From Metallyticus violacea (taxonomy: Eukaryota > Arthropoda > Insecta > Mantodea > Metallyticidae): a stretch of DNA of 64,000 nucleotides. The position numbers and the translations under genes were made by a program. The notes beneath the pieces are model-generated. The model saw nothing but the letters and a program-made list of their open reading frames with translations, was not told the origin of the DNA and did not search any database. The stretch lies in the NCBI GenBank assembly GCA_030762175.1, contig CM060831.1, forward strand, positions 137,992,001-138,056,000, in the 5' to 3' direction. Below are positions 45,937 through 57,500 of this stretch, in pieces; position 1 is the first letter of the stretch; every line of letters begins with the position of its first letter.

Positions 45937-46122
45937 CTAGTTACAAAGTTCACAATGCCACTGGTCAGAAGTAGCAACCACATCACTGTTAGTTTTAGCA
46001 CAAGTCCAATGAAACCATAACTGACACTCATCACAAAACACGCCTGAACTCACTTTCCTACGACACGCACCACAGTTCCCGCTCAAATCACACTCTTTAG
46101 CACTCATTATCACGCTTTGCAC
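45937..46122 (-). pseudogene. CR1-like ORF1, PHD finger part
   Basis: MQSVIMSAKECDLSGNCGAC, then a PHD-type array: C-x2-C (CGAC), C-x2-C (CDEC), H-x2-C (HWTC), C-x2-C (CELC) over about 45 residues, with the aromatic FHW before the His-Cys pair. An in-frame TAG follows CELCN; the same frame continues at 45,927 (ILVVKQEETILQ), so this stop is an inactivating mutation rather than the natural end. Confidence 0.85.
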
Positions 46123-46412
46123 TCAAACTCGGACACAACACTAAATTAAACTACGTAAGCTACACTTAACAACCACACGCAACACAAACTCCCGTACGTA
46201 GGCTAAACTTACCATTCACACGCCACACAAAACTACGTCAAGTAAGCTATACTGAACACAAACAGCTTTGCACTCAAACTCGAACACACCGCTAGATTAA
46301 ACTACGTACGTTACACTTAACCACATGCAACACAAAACTCCCGTACGTAGGCTAAACTTACCATTCACACGTCACACAAAGCTACGTTACGTGAGCTACA
46401 CTTAACACACAT
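46114..46412 (-). repeat. Two 150-bp tandem units at the CR1-like 5' end
   Basis: Units start with gctttgcactcaaactcg at 46,114 and again at 46,264. They share attaaactacgta, tacacttaac, ctcccgtacgtaggctaaac and accattcacacg. The first unit overlaps the ORF1 start codon region, so the array forms the 5' UTR, as promoter monomers do in some LINEs. Confidence 0.85.
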
Positions 46413-47093
46413 AGCACAAAATCCAAGGTATTATTTCACACCAACTATAAATCTGATTTAACTCGAGACTAACAAATCGTTAGCCACGGGTTTAACTATA
46501 CTTAACGTGGATGAAAGAGAGACAGAAACGAAAAATAGAATCTATTTTTCAATCAAATCAAACCAATATGGCGCACAATCAGCTAATTTTAACGGTCGTG
46601 TATAATATCATTGTTTTGCAAAACCGGAATATAAACACTAATAATAATTCAGTATAATAGAAGATACTTAAGCTCCGTTCTATTCAATATTTGTAAGATA
46701 AATAGATATGACAGAATAAATATTCAATAAAGTTGGAGCTCAAATCCTGGCATATGACCTCCTCCTCCTCCTCCACAGGGCTACCAACTTCCCTTTATTC
46801 TCTCCCTCCCCCAATTTTTAAAACCATTACCTTTATTTAGACATTTTTGTGGTGTTTCTCTTGATTATTTTATGCAGATTTCTTATTTTGGCCATTATGT
46901 AATATTTTCATGCATTTACATTTATTGAATATTATTGAAACTTTAAGTATGCATACCGAAAAAAATCACAATTGTTGCGCATCTGATCGTGAGATATAAA
47001 GTAGCTCCCGAAAATATTATCGATTTGGTTACAGCAACCGAAGACGAGTTAAAATGTTCCTCGTGATATTGGCTGATTGGTAAGGTTGTCATA

Positions 47094-49038
47094 TACAGAG
47101 TGTTTCAGAAATACTTTTGCAAACTTTGGTGGCGGGTCCCTCAGACCAAAACAAAAGGGGAAAAAAATTCATATAAACATATTTCCGGAAATCCTTAGTT
47201 TTCAAAACAAGGAAAAAATTCATTATAAATGTCCGAAAATCTTTAGTTTTTCGGCTATTAATGAAACTTAACCAAAACAAGAAACAACCCCCAATAAATG
47301 CAATGTCAACTGATAAACTCATAATAAATGTTCAAACTTCTTGCTTCCACACACTTTCAAATACTCCCACACGGTGTTGAATGGTTTCGCAGGATTCCCT
47401 GACACGAAATACGTCTGCATTAGGAATGTCTGCTGCATAAACCAATTATTTAAGTCGCCACACAGATAAAAATCCATAGGATTGCGGTCGGGGGAATGTG
47501 CAGGCCATGGAAGCGGTTTTCACCTATCCATCATGGTAGGTATCTTTGGATTTTGGAATTATTAAATGGTATTAAAAATAGAATTGCAATTGATATAATG
47601 CAATACCAGTGAATCTAGAACAATGAGGCTATAAAGTGCTGAAGCCCCATCATGCATAAACATAATCTTATTTACAAGGGCACGAAATGCATATCCTATT
47701 TAACATACATAACATGCAATATAAGTGAAACGTGAGAAACATATTAACCATGAATTTACACAAATGATAAACGTAAACAAGTTTCGTTAGTAATACACGG
47801 TCATCAGGATACAATGAGTTGGAACCGTTATTATCGTGAGGTGGGTTATTTTTTATATGGATGGGTGATTTATTATTTATTTATTTGATCGGAAAATTAG
47901 ATGTTTTTCTCGTCTTGCCTAGGCTCTTGGAGTCATGAGTTCGATGCTTCCTCACTCTCTGATACCAATGCAGAGGATGGGGATCTCAGGGGAATTTCGG
48001 ACCTTTTTTAATGACTTGAAGTCATTACGGAGGAAGGGGGTTGAATATAAAGTTCGACTCTAGTTGGACATTTAATTTATTTGGCAATTTGGAAGGTTCT
48101 GGAATATGCTGTGCTTCTGCGGATTATAATTCGCTGGATTCACTCGCGTATTTATTCACTTTAACACAATTTTGAAATCTAAAAGTCATCTTGTCAATAA
48201 TTCGGCGTGACTATTCCTACTAATACTTTGAACTGCATGACTGACTCTCACTGACCGAACGATTTACTTAGACTCTTCGCAACGGTTTAACTATTATACT
48301 ATGACACTGAATAACCGAAGACTGATGCAGATACTGACTCACTCTTGCTACTACCGTTACTGCTGTTACGCTCTCACGACTCTTACTGTTGCTGTTACGA
48401 CTGCTTCCTCTCACGAATGCTTAAAACTTAACTTCTTATAGTTAATATTCTCTTATGCGAACTCATTCCTCCCTCGCGAAAATTAAATTCCTTTAAATAT
48501 TATTGAATTTGGTTCCTTCTAGAATATTATTGGATCACACGAGTGCATGGTTTATTACAGTATTTCCATCCCTTTTACAGTAACATAACAAAAACACATA
48601 TGCACTGTTAATCATGGCATTATAGAATATTACTTACTAGTAAAAAGACATATCTATATACATACACTAATACATATAATATCGGGGTCATCCTTTTAAT
48701 TGTAATATTAATACCCTTGATTACCTGAAACAAGATACAATTATTATTATAGTAGCCGTCAGAAGCAATTATAATTAAATAGGAAATTTTGAGACAACAT
48801 TTCCTGCTTCAGAGTGCATCAGCGTGTATCGATCATTGGATTACCTACCAGAATGAATTTTATTTTCGGTTACGAACTAATTGTTAGATTGTATCTTGAA
48901 ACGCGTTGAAGTAAACTTTCATTAATAACTTCAAAACTAAGGATTTTGGACATATGTTTATATAGATTTTTTGTTTGTTTGTTTTTTTTTTCGAGGAACC
49001 CGCCGCCAAAGTTTGTAGTATTTCTGCAACATTCGGTA
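47094..49038 (-). mobile_element. Tc1/mariner-type element with TIRs and TA duplication
   Basis: The left terminus tacagagtgtttcagaaata (47,094) and the right terminus, whose reverse complement is taccgaatgttgcagaaata (49,038), are inverted copies. Both continue with aaactttggtggcgggt or close variants, giving TIRs of 100 bp or more. TA flanks both sides (47,092-47,093 and 49,039-49,040). Minus strand 47,540-47,320 reads WPAHSPDRNPMDFYLCGDL and ends KKFEHLL, the C-terminus of the transposase family seen at 17,160-18,235. The N-terminal two thirds are missing and replaced by unrelated DNA (47,560-48,860), so the copy is non-autonomous. Confidence 0.85.
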
Positions 49039-49044
49039 TATGGC

Positions 49045-49600
49045 CATACTCGATATCCCAACAATAATACTGATGAACTCTGCCGAAACTGTAGGTTTAT
49101 CTGCTGTTAATCCTACAATGCTATTGGCTGAAGCTCAAATATTATTGGTACGGCCAGACAGAGATCTCTATCGCTACATTATCAAAGGCTCTGAGAAGTC
49201 TATTGCCGAAACCGGCTCAACTGGAACCAGCACAACAAGCAAACGACCAGAAAATCAAAACAACGAATCTATATCAGCTCATACATTCTGCGAAGCAAAC
49301 AAATACAAACCAAAACAAAGTTAATTCTCTTCAAAGCAATTTATACTGTACGCCTGCACAGTATGGAACACATGCCTGAGAAAGATTTTAAGAGCCCCCA
49401 TCCTTACCTCCAACATTAAAATTCACACAGAACTCAATGTCCCTACATTCCTATAAACGCTTGAAAACCGCTGCACTAGCACATGGCCGAACATACATAA
49501 TCACAATAACCCACTGATTAATAATATTGGCCTAAAAGAGCCACACCACCGAAAACACAAAAGAATTCGAACCTCTTGAACATCCAAACACATTTCCACC
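49045..49600 (+). pseudogene. LINE-like relic (paired with 39,226-39,470)
   Basis: Continues the DNA interrupted by the preceding transposon. Contains the repeat shared with 41,355-41,440 and, at 49,420-49,590, IHTELNVPTFL and PLINNIGLKEPHHRKHKR, homologous to the minus-strand frame at 39,226-39,470. The frame at 49,040-49,324 has no recognised domain. Confidence 0.5.
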
Positions 49601-50150
49601 CAACAAACAAAAAATCATGTAAATATTGTAAATAGCTTCAAATAGACATAACTTAACATAAAATACTCTTGTTTTTAGCTAAGGTTACAAAAAATATATG
49701 CATCAAAATTGCAACAGGAAAAAATAATATTCTAAAGAAAATATTCGTGGGTATCATTTGATCGCCCATGTATGGGTTTTATACGCCTATTTTAAGGCAA
49801 CTCTGTTATTGTATAAAACACATGCAATCATAATCTGTAAGGCTGTGCATGAAACAGTCATGGGGGAAAAACACACAATAAAAAATTCGAATCCGAATAC
49901 CGAAGCCTTTTCTATCCCATATATAGATAATTAAATTAGGAATCGGGCACAAAAATTTTACGACCATTTACTAATACTTCACCATGAGAGTGCTCTCATT
50001 CGCAATTTAGGAAAATACGATCCTAAAATCATGTCCCGTTCAAGTTGCCTGACCTGAGCAAACCAGAGATAATATTAAATAACCCCCTTTCAAAGTTTAA
50101 CACCAAATCTAATAAATAAGTTTGGGTAACTACCCCAAACAAATTACTTA
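49600..50150. other. Non-coding, nothing recognised
   Basis: No repeat or coding signature identified between the LINE-like relic and the next open frame. Confidence 0.4.
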
Positions 50151-50456
50151 CTAATAAATAGTACGGTGAGCTCCTGGGAGATTCACAAACAAGCCACAAA
50201 ATTTATGATTATCCTGGGTAAATGTGTTAACCAGAACAAGAACATTCTTCTCGGATGAGTCTTTGAACTTCCCCTCTACACTCACCCTAAATTCCATTTT
50301 ATAGATACCGTGCAATACTGCCATAAAGTCCGACATACACGGGTTGCCAGCCTGCCAAATTGTGACCAACTGAAATGTGGTGATTAAATTACGCGCCATT
50401 GTCATCAACACAAAGTAGGATGGGTGGGTAATGGACGCACCAGGGCCCTGTTCCAC
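50151..50456 (-). CDS. Unidentified open frame reading out of a transposon end
   Basis: A 101-codon frame on the minus strand. Its first codons (MEQGPGAS) lie in the terminal inverted repeat of the element at 50,443-51,468, so a natural protein would start later, perhaps at MARNLITTFQL, or be an internal exon. The sequence (EFRVSVEGKF, NVLVLVNTFTQ, HKFCGLFVNLPGAH) matches no family I recognise. A possible donor (TTTAG/ggtgagt) lies at about 50,284. It may be coding, or chance. Confidence 0.2.
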   Translation of the reverse strand: MEQGPGASITHPSYFVLMTMARNLITTFQLVTIWQAGNPCMSDFMAVLHGIYKMEFRVSVEGKFKDSSEKNVLVLVNTFTQDNHKFCGLFVNLPGAHRTIY

Positions 50457-51468
50457 AAAAGTATGGTCTAATACGATACAAGTGTATGGACTTGTAATTT
50501 GTGGTTATTAGTAAAATTCTGTTACATAAAAGTTACAAGTGTACAAGTGATTTTTCATTGTTCTGTTCCATAGAAGGACTAGTATTAGTAGGGAACTGGT
50601 AATTTGTGTAAATTTTACTACAAATATAGACATATTGGTAACTTCAAATACTAACGAAATTTTTGTTTTTTCATAATTTTGGTAGTCAGTTGAGCCAAAA
50701 GTGCTAAGTATTAGCGAAATAGATAATAATGAGTGGGAATATGTATAAAGAAAATATAAATAAGTACAATGATAAAGTTATGTTAAATGCAATTAAAGTA
50801 AGGCTTGTGACTGACATTGGCGTTTCCTGTTTCAAATGCATATTTCTGACCGGCATCTTAGTTAATGTATTTTAAGGTTCTTGCTACATGCCACGCAGAT
50901 TATTTCTTTTCTTTCTTCATTCTCCTTTTAAAATTGTCCCTTTTCACACAATTGTTCCATTTTTTGCTTATAATTGAAAACGTGATTGTCAAGCAATATA
51001 AACAAATAAATATAAATGATGAAATAGACTAATAAAATAAATGACCGAGAGCAATAGGGAAGCTCGATTCTTCTGCCATCTTTGGATGCTCCTGAAAGTA
51101 GCCTCATGGGACCGCAGTCTCAAAGTGGATTATTACGCTTGAATATCGATAAATGCATAATGTAGTATTTAAATTATCATTATATAAGAGAAAAAATACA
51201 ACATCCCTTTAGCAAGAATGGCAATAATTCGCTCTGTACTTTAAAAATCCCTAAGGAACGGATATAACCTAATTCAAGATATGGCTACGTATGGCAAACA
51301 ACTGTTTCTCCATCTCGCTTTTATATGACGTCACGTCTAAATTTTTACTAATACTTTACTAGTGTCACACTTCTTTCGTGGAACAGAAAGTTACAAGACC
51401 ATACTTTCCAAGGACTTGTACTAATACACTTGTGATGTATTAGATTAAACTTTTGTGGAATAGGGCCC
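50443..51468. mobile_element. Non-autonomous DNA transposon with GGGCCC-type TIRs
   Basis: The left end gggccctgttccacaaaagt and the reverse complement of the right end ggggccctattccacaaaag are inverted. The similarity extends through ctaatac, acaagtgtat and cttgtaa, so TIRs are about 100 bp with internal reiteration (a second ctgttcca-like block at 50,570). About 1.03 kb with no coding capacity. TIRs of this look are common in PIF/Harbinger-like MITEs, but I could not define the target duplication, so the class is open. Confidence 0.75.
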
Positions 51469-51469
51469 C

Positions 51470-52065
51470 GAGGTTGATTTAAACATCCATTTGAAGTGCT
51501 AACTAAGCCGAAACAATAATTCGCGGTACAGCAGCGTTGCAACTTGATTATCAGTGAAAACGGCTGTATTTATAGCTGTGTAGATAATATTATATGTACG
51601 CGACAGCTTCTGCTTGCGCCGTGCGATGTTATTTCAATAATTCGCAGATGAAAAAAACAACTAATGTAGTTCCCACAATATATACAGCATAGTTATTAGA
51701 AATAGAATAAACTGTAACGAATGGTTTGCACCCTTTGCTATATATTTACTTTCAACATTTGTAATAATGATGATGATGATGATGATGATGATAATAATAA
51801 TAACAATAATAATAATAATAATTTGCCATGGGTCTGGTGCTACACGACGAAGAATGAGTACAAGCCTAATTTTATTTTATGTTTCTCTATTTACGAACTT
51901 AAGAACCAATACCGTGCAACCACGTCGTTGCCAGACTTAACTCAACTTGGGCAGAATGTTCCCGTATTTGTGCTAAATGCCAATGAAATTTTCGCTTAAA
52001 ATTATGAGAAAACAAAATGCACAATAATAGAAATGTAATACACGAAAGTCCCTTACTATGTGTCC
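51470..52065. repeat. Non-coding with GAT/AAT microsatellite
   Basis: Contains (gat)n then (aat)n at about 51,767-51,825. The frame 51,721-51,999 merely translates this repeat. Nothing else recognised. Confidence 0.6.
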
Positions 52066-52069
52066 TTTG

Positions 52070-53259
52070 CTATTCAAGGGGCACAGCTAGTAGTCTATCC
52101 ACATCTTTTTCAGTTTCGCTGTCTTCAGTGTTAGTATCGTATTTTGGGTTAACGATAATCGGTTCTAATACGTCTTGGCGCCCTAATTCTTTTTGGAAAT
52201 TCTCTTCCTGAAGATTTGCACACATACTACTCAGTCTTCTCGAGACACTATCTAGCTCATCACTGACTAATTGTTCCATGACGGTAATTTTTAAAGACTT
52301 TTTAAGGGACTTCTCTTTTTACTTGAGCCCATACAGGCTCTATGGCAGTGATAGGAGGGAGTTTTACAGCCTGATGTCCCATTTCATTGGCCAGTAAATC
52401 GAGTTTATAAACTTTCTCATTGTTTTTAAAAGGTTACACTCTTTTTAAAAGCCAAGCCTTTGTTTCTAAAGGAGAAAAAAACTTTCTTTTCTGGAGGTAG
52501 TATTGGGAATATGCTTTACAGGAACAGTGATAAAGTGCATTATTCTAATTATATTGCCTTCCTCTAGATAATTAAAAAATCGGCATAAGATCCATTCCCG
52601 AAATTAATCGGGTGTCATTTCCTTGTGGTAATCACCTATTTTCTTCGATCTAAACATCAATTTGCTGTCTGATGTGAAACCTGTATTAGCCGATCCTATG
52701 TGACAAAATATGTCTGCTTCTTTTCTCTACCGGTACTTTTAAACTCCCGATTTCTAGAAGATTGCTGCCAAATATACTTCATTGTGCGATTTCGGTTTAC
52801 CCCACGTTTCGTCTAGGTAATACATATGATATAATACCAGTGTCACCAGGCTGATAGCGTGCATGGTGTACAAGCATTTTAGTCTTGCCGTTAACTATGT
52901 CCCTTCGTTCCATTAGAAATTAACGCGTCATGGTTTTCCTATGTCTTAATTCTAAACGTTTCTGAACCCTCACGTGGGAGAAACACATCTGCATACCCTA
53001 TCTTTTCTCTGAGCACCATCGTTAACTTCTTCACCGTGGGAAATTCTTCTTTGTCATAGAATTAAAAAACACTGCGCAAATTATATCTTTTTCAGAATTG
53101 TCTAGGGTTGCCACTCTGTAAGGTTTGCACATATGCTTGCTTGGCGATACAAACAATTTCGCGGCTCTCTCTTGCGCCCTTTTCGTTTCCCCACACAAGC
53201 GTGAAACAGTTGACATACTTAATGAACACGCTTCATTTGCTAGATCTTGGCGTTTTGTA
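52070..53259 (-). pseudogene. DDE transposase relic (Tc1/mariner superfamily), interrupted
   Basis: Minus-strand pieces: KRQDLANEACSLSMSTVSRL (HTH, 53,240-53,180), ERAAKLFVSPSKHM, a decayed middle, MYYLDETWGKPKS (first-Asp block LDETW, about 52,815), YKLDLLANEMGHQAVKLPP (about 52,410), IEPVWAQVKREV (third catalytic block, IExVWAQVK), and an acidic tail NTEDSETEKDVDRLL ending at 52,070. The wording is that of a DDE_3 family common in insects. Its 5' end is cut by the mariner at 53,260 and probably resumes at 54,588-54,650. Confidence 0.8.
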
Positions 53260-54587
53260 GGAGGGGCTTTCAATAAGTAATGCAACACATTTTTTTTTTT
53301 CCTTAAAGCAGGTTGGTTTTATTCAGGATTCAAATACAGCATGTTATTCCCCATGTTTTGGCTACAAAACCCTATTTTTCAACGTAATCTCCGTTCAATG
53401 CTACAGCCTTACGCCACCTTGATGGGGGGGCCTGTATGTCTGCATGGTACCATTCTACTGATCTATGTCGGAGCCAACGTCTTGCTGCATCAACAACTTC
53501 CATATCATCCATGTAGTGCTTCCCGCGGAGTGCATCCTTCATTGAGTCAAACAGGTGGAAGTCGAAAGGTGCGAGATCCGGGCTGTAGGGTGGATGAGGA
53601 AGAACAGTCTACTAAGTTTTGTGAGCTCCTCTCGGGTGCACAGACTTGAGAGAGGCCTTGCGTTATCATGCAGAATGAGAAGTTCATTTGCACTTTTGTG
53701 GCTACGAACACGCTGAAGTCGTTTCTTCCATTTCCTTAGAGTAGCACAATACACTTCAGAGTTCATCGTTTCACCATGAGAGAGGACATCGAACAGAATA
53801 ACCCCTTCAGAGTCCCAGAAAACCGTAACCATGACTTTACGACCAGCTGAAGGTACGGATTTGAACTTTTTCTTCGAAGGAGGGTTGCTGTGGTGCCACT
53901 CTATGGATTGCCGTTTTGTTTCGGGTTCGAAGTTATGAACCCGTTTCATCGCCTGTGACAATATTTGACAAAAAATTGTCACCTTCAGCCTCATAACCAG
54001 CAATCAATTCCGCACAGATGGTCCTTCTGTGATCTTTTTTTGGTCGTCAGTTAAGCGTCGAGGAATCCAGCGAGAACAAACCTTTGAGTACCCCAACTGG
54101 TGGATAAGTGTGTCAGCACTACCAACAGAAACGCCAAGTTGAGTAGCGAGGTGTTTGATTGTGACCCGTCGATCACCTCGAATAAGAGTCCGCACGTTCC
54201 AACACTGCAGGAGTCACAGCTGTGTGCGGCCGGCCGGCACGCGCGAGATCAGACAGGTTTGTGTTGATGACACACGCTTCGCCCAACGACTCACCGTGCT
54301 TTTGCCCACTGCCAGGTCTCCGTAGACATTCTGCAAGCGCCTATGAATACCTGTGATGCTCTGATTTTTCGCTAAAAGTAACTCAATAACTGCTCTCTGT
54401 TTGGAACGCACCTCCGTTACAGACCCCATTTTGAAGGCTAGTTATAGCGCTGCCACCTATCGGAAAGTAATGAAACTATATGAGGTGAAGCGGGAATATT
54501 TAAAGATGTTCTAAACAAAATTTCATTTTTTTCAACCAAAATTGGCAGAGAAAAAAATGTGTTGCATTACTTATTGAGCGCCCCTTG
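53260..54587 (-). mobile_element. Mariner element, 1,328 bp, with TIRs and TA duplication
   Basis: Termini ggaggggctttcaataagta (53,260) and, in reverse complement, caaggggcgctcaataagta (54,587) form TIRs that continue atgcaacacattttttt. TA flanks both sides (53,258-53,259 and 54,588-54,589). The transposase is on the minus strand in three frames: MGSVTEVRSKQRAVIELLLA ... STVSRWAKRV (54,429-54,220), TIKHLATQLGVSVGSAD ... SRWIPRRLTDDQKK (54,195-54,010), then NFEPETKRQSIEWHHSNPP, KVMVTVFWDSEGVIL, ELLILHDNARPL and HPPYSPDLAPFDFHLF (53,940-53,540). The order HTH, HTH, D, D, D with SPDLAPFD is mariner-type. A few frameshifts inactivate it; it looks young. Confidence 0.93.
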
Positions 54588-54589
54588 TA

Positions 54590-57500
54590 AATTTATGGTT
54601 TTGGCGGTTTTCTTAGTTTTCATACGTTATAAATAAATTGTATACACTGAACACCACAGCCCTAACTTTACTGTTATATCCACTGGAACTGGGCTAGGTA
54701 AGCTACATTTTCATTAAAAAAAAGTTTGATAGTTTTAGTAACTTTAGACAGTATCACTGAAAGAACTGAACAGCAGTATTACACCGAAGTTTAACTCGTA
54801 ACTGAGGTGCCTACAATCCTTTACTCGTTTTGGTTTTTGTTATGGTCTGCTAAACCTTAATTGCTTCAATCTGAAGAAAGCCATAGACCTCTATCTACCT
54901 GGCGTTCTATATATCCTTTTTTACCTATCAAGGAATTGCTTCAAACAATGCATAGCTTTCATGAGATTTTCTTTTTTCTCTTGAACTGGAAGCTTTGAAT
55001 GCTTCTTTTAGCAATTTGAAAAATGCCTCGGAGTAGACAAAGCCTGGAACCAGCTTTGTTTGAACACAGCATGTACATATAACTATTTAGCTTTATTCTT
55101 CAATGGCATTTATTTCATTTGAAACATTTTCCTCCGTTTTTCAGTGGCATATATCTGGTGACTGGTTTTAATATAATAAAAAATGATGACGTAAGGGAAG
55201 GGAAGGAAAGCATAGCTCGTGGGATATTTCCAATTCCTTTAGGACGCGGAGCATTGCACATTCTTAAGTGATAGTTATGCCTATGACAAGGCTACAAAAT
55301 AAAGTAACTTAATATACGCAAGCAACGTATTAAAAGTCTCTGTTTAAACATCACGAAAGACAACTATAAACTAATGAGATAAAAATTCGAACCACCAGGT
55401 GTAAAAATATTATTCTTTTCTGCGTTTTTTAAAATAACGTCACCTTTTATCCTAGCTACTTATTGGTTTTCTAAATATGAAATACGTATGCGCACACATA
55501 ATATTGCATTTCGAATTTTACACGGGGCAAGCTGTACTGTCCGTACAAGGCAACGCCGCACCGCTGCTATTAGCTAGTATCATATTAGTGGACACGCTTC
55601 CAACGTCAGAGGTTTGAATCGCACAATAAAAGATGAGCCGTATCTTCCCGGGACAATTGCTACTCTGGCAAACCAGACTGACTCATTTGTCTCATGTTTC
55701 GTTCTGTAACCATAGCATGGAGAGTAAAATGTAAAAGAATGTCAATAATTGCTCTGATATGTCTGATAAAACTCCTAATGAGATTTTCAATTGAGGCGTG
55801 CAATCTCAAAACTTGCCTTGTTTACTCTTTGTAGAAACCGAGTTAATGGTACAGTTTTCTTTTCCTTTCAAGAACGCATTACTTCTTATTCTGTTTATTT
55901 ACTACATCTCTATTTTTCCTATAAAAATCCTTGTTTAAATTTTTGTGAAATGTCGAAGCCTGCATGATGCTTTCCTTTGAACTTTCCTAACTCTACTAGG
56001 GCTTGCCTTTAGGGGAAAAAATTATTCTAACCCGTAACGGTCTTGTAGTACCTAGCTGTAACATATATATCCAAAACTTGCCTTATCCATAGCAGTTGAA
56101 GCGGTTCAGTTATTTTACTTTAGTTTTAATATTACTGTTTCCCATTATGTAAATATAAATATCCTAAAATTAATACTCCTGACTTTTAAAACTAAACCAC
56201 CGTTAAGATTTTTCATTTCTCTACTCAACTCTCATTACCAGGGTTTTTGGATGGTTAGAAAAAGTTAACATAGTTAACTTTGAAAACTAGACCTTGTTAA
56301 GATTTCTTACTTCTCAGCTCTCATTAATTCACTGGACAGCGATGAAATTATTGCATAAGAAATTTATATTTACGAATATTAAATATAGTAAATAGTGACA
56401 TCATGGAAATTTGATAACACACATTAATAAATATCTATTTATTTCCTACAGGGGCATTAACGTGTTGTTTGGCATTATGCTGGAAATTTCCACAAGAGTA
56501 GATCATTCATATTGATAAGAAAGGAGGAATGAGGAAAAACAGAAATGAGAGAAGGAACCCCATCAAGAAGCCTGCTAGCAATTCTGATTTGTCTTTGTTA
56601 GCAATCATGTTAAGGCATGCCTACCCAACTGGCTATCCTAAATACAATTTGTAGAATGGTACAGCAAGACACGACACAGTCGCTGCATTCAGGAAAAGGG
56701 GTCACCTCAAGAACACTTTGCTTTTGGTTCCAAAAACAGTGGTATGCGAAAGCCTAATCAGTCCTGCATACATGAGTCTACCACTTTATATCAACCTTGG
56801 TTAATGAAACAGTTTGCCAAGACTTAAAACAAAAAGTATGCCTGTTTTCAGTGTTTGTGATAAATTGAACGCTTCTTCGGAAGCAGAATTTAAGTAAGGT
56901 ACATTTACTGGTCCCTATATCAGAAAACTCGTCTGCATTTCAGTACACGATGAACATAAAAGAGAATACAACGTGGAAAACCTACACGACAATCATAACA
57001 AAATTTCTAATAAGAAGTCACCAAATTATAAAGTTGTTTTTGGGAAAAATGCTTGACGCATTAAAATTTCCACTTTTTTTGATAAAAAGGGCCACGAATA
57101 TATAATTACGTAACTGATAACGCCATAACAGTCTCAGACGAAAACACAAAAGCACCCACCCTACGTCATACAGCCGGAGGCAGCTTCTATACTACCTGCT
57201 AAGACGATGTTGACTTCTCGAACAATTGCCCGAACATCATATAAACTGATCTGTATTTGACATTCTAGTGGCTATTTGAATGCCTATTATCTTAAAAATA
57301 CCTAATTACAAACTTATCGTGCGGGAGATCTAGACTTGTATATCCCCCAGGAGCTGAACACCTGATAAGCAGCTTTCTGAAATAAGTATTAAAGCTGACA
57401 CCGGCACTAACATGAATTTACTATTTACCTTTCGCTGTCTCGATAAACTCAAAATATCAACACGCCCGCAGACTTATTTCTTACAAAGTAGAAAACAATA

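Larger units (their letters stand above)
42050..46440 (-). mobile_element. CR1-like non-LTR retrotransposon, nearly full length
   Basis: Minus-strand element of about 4.4 kb. From its 5' end: two 150-bp tandem units (46,413-46,114), ORF1 with PHD finger, coiled coil and SGNH esterase (46,122-45,200), ORF2 with endonuclease (45,060 to about 44,289) and reverse transcriptase (about 43,600-42,073), and a short 3' UTR with an AATAAA-type signal near 42,060. Known of CR1-like elements: ORF1 with PHD and esterase domains is a recognised arrangement. Both ORFs are broken by a few stops and frameshifts, so the copy is dead but fairly young. The CR1/Daphne/L2 subgroup is not settled. Confidence 0.9.

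Noticed and set aside
50151..50456. Possible host gene exon
   Set aside because: The frame starts inside a transposon TIR, has no recognised domain and no confirmed splice partner. Kept only as a low-confidence open frame.
51721..51999. Asp/Asn-run protein
   Set aside because: It is a direct translation of the GAT/AAT microsatellite at 51,767-51,825.
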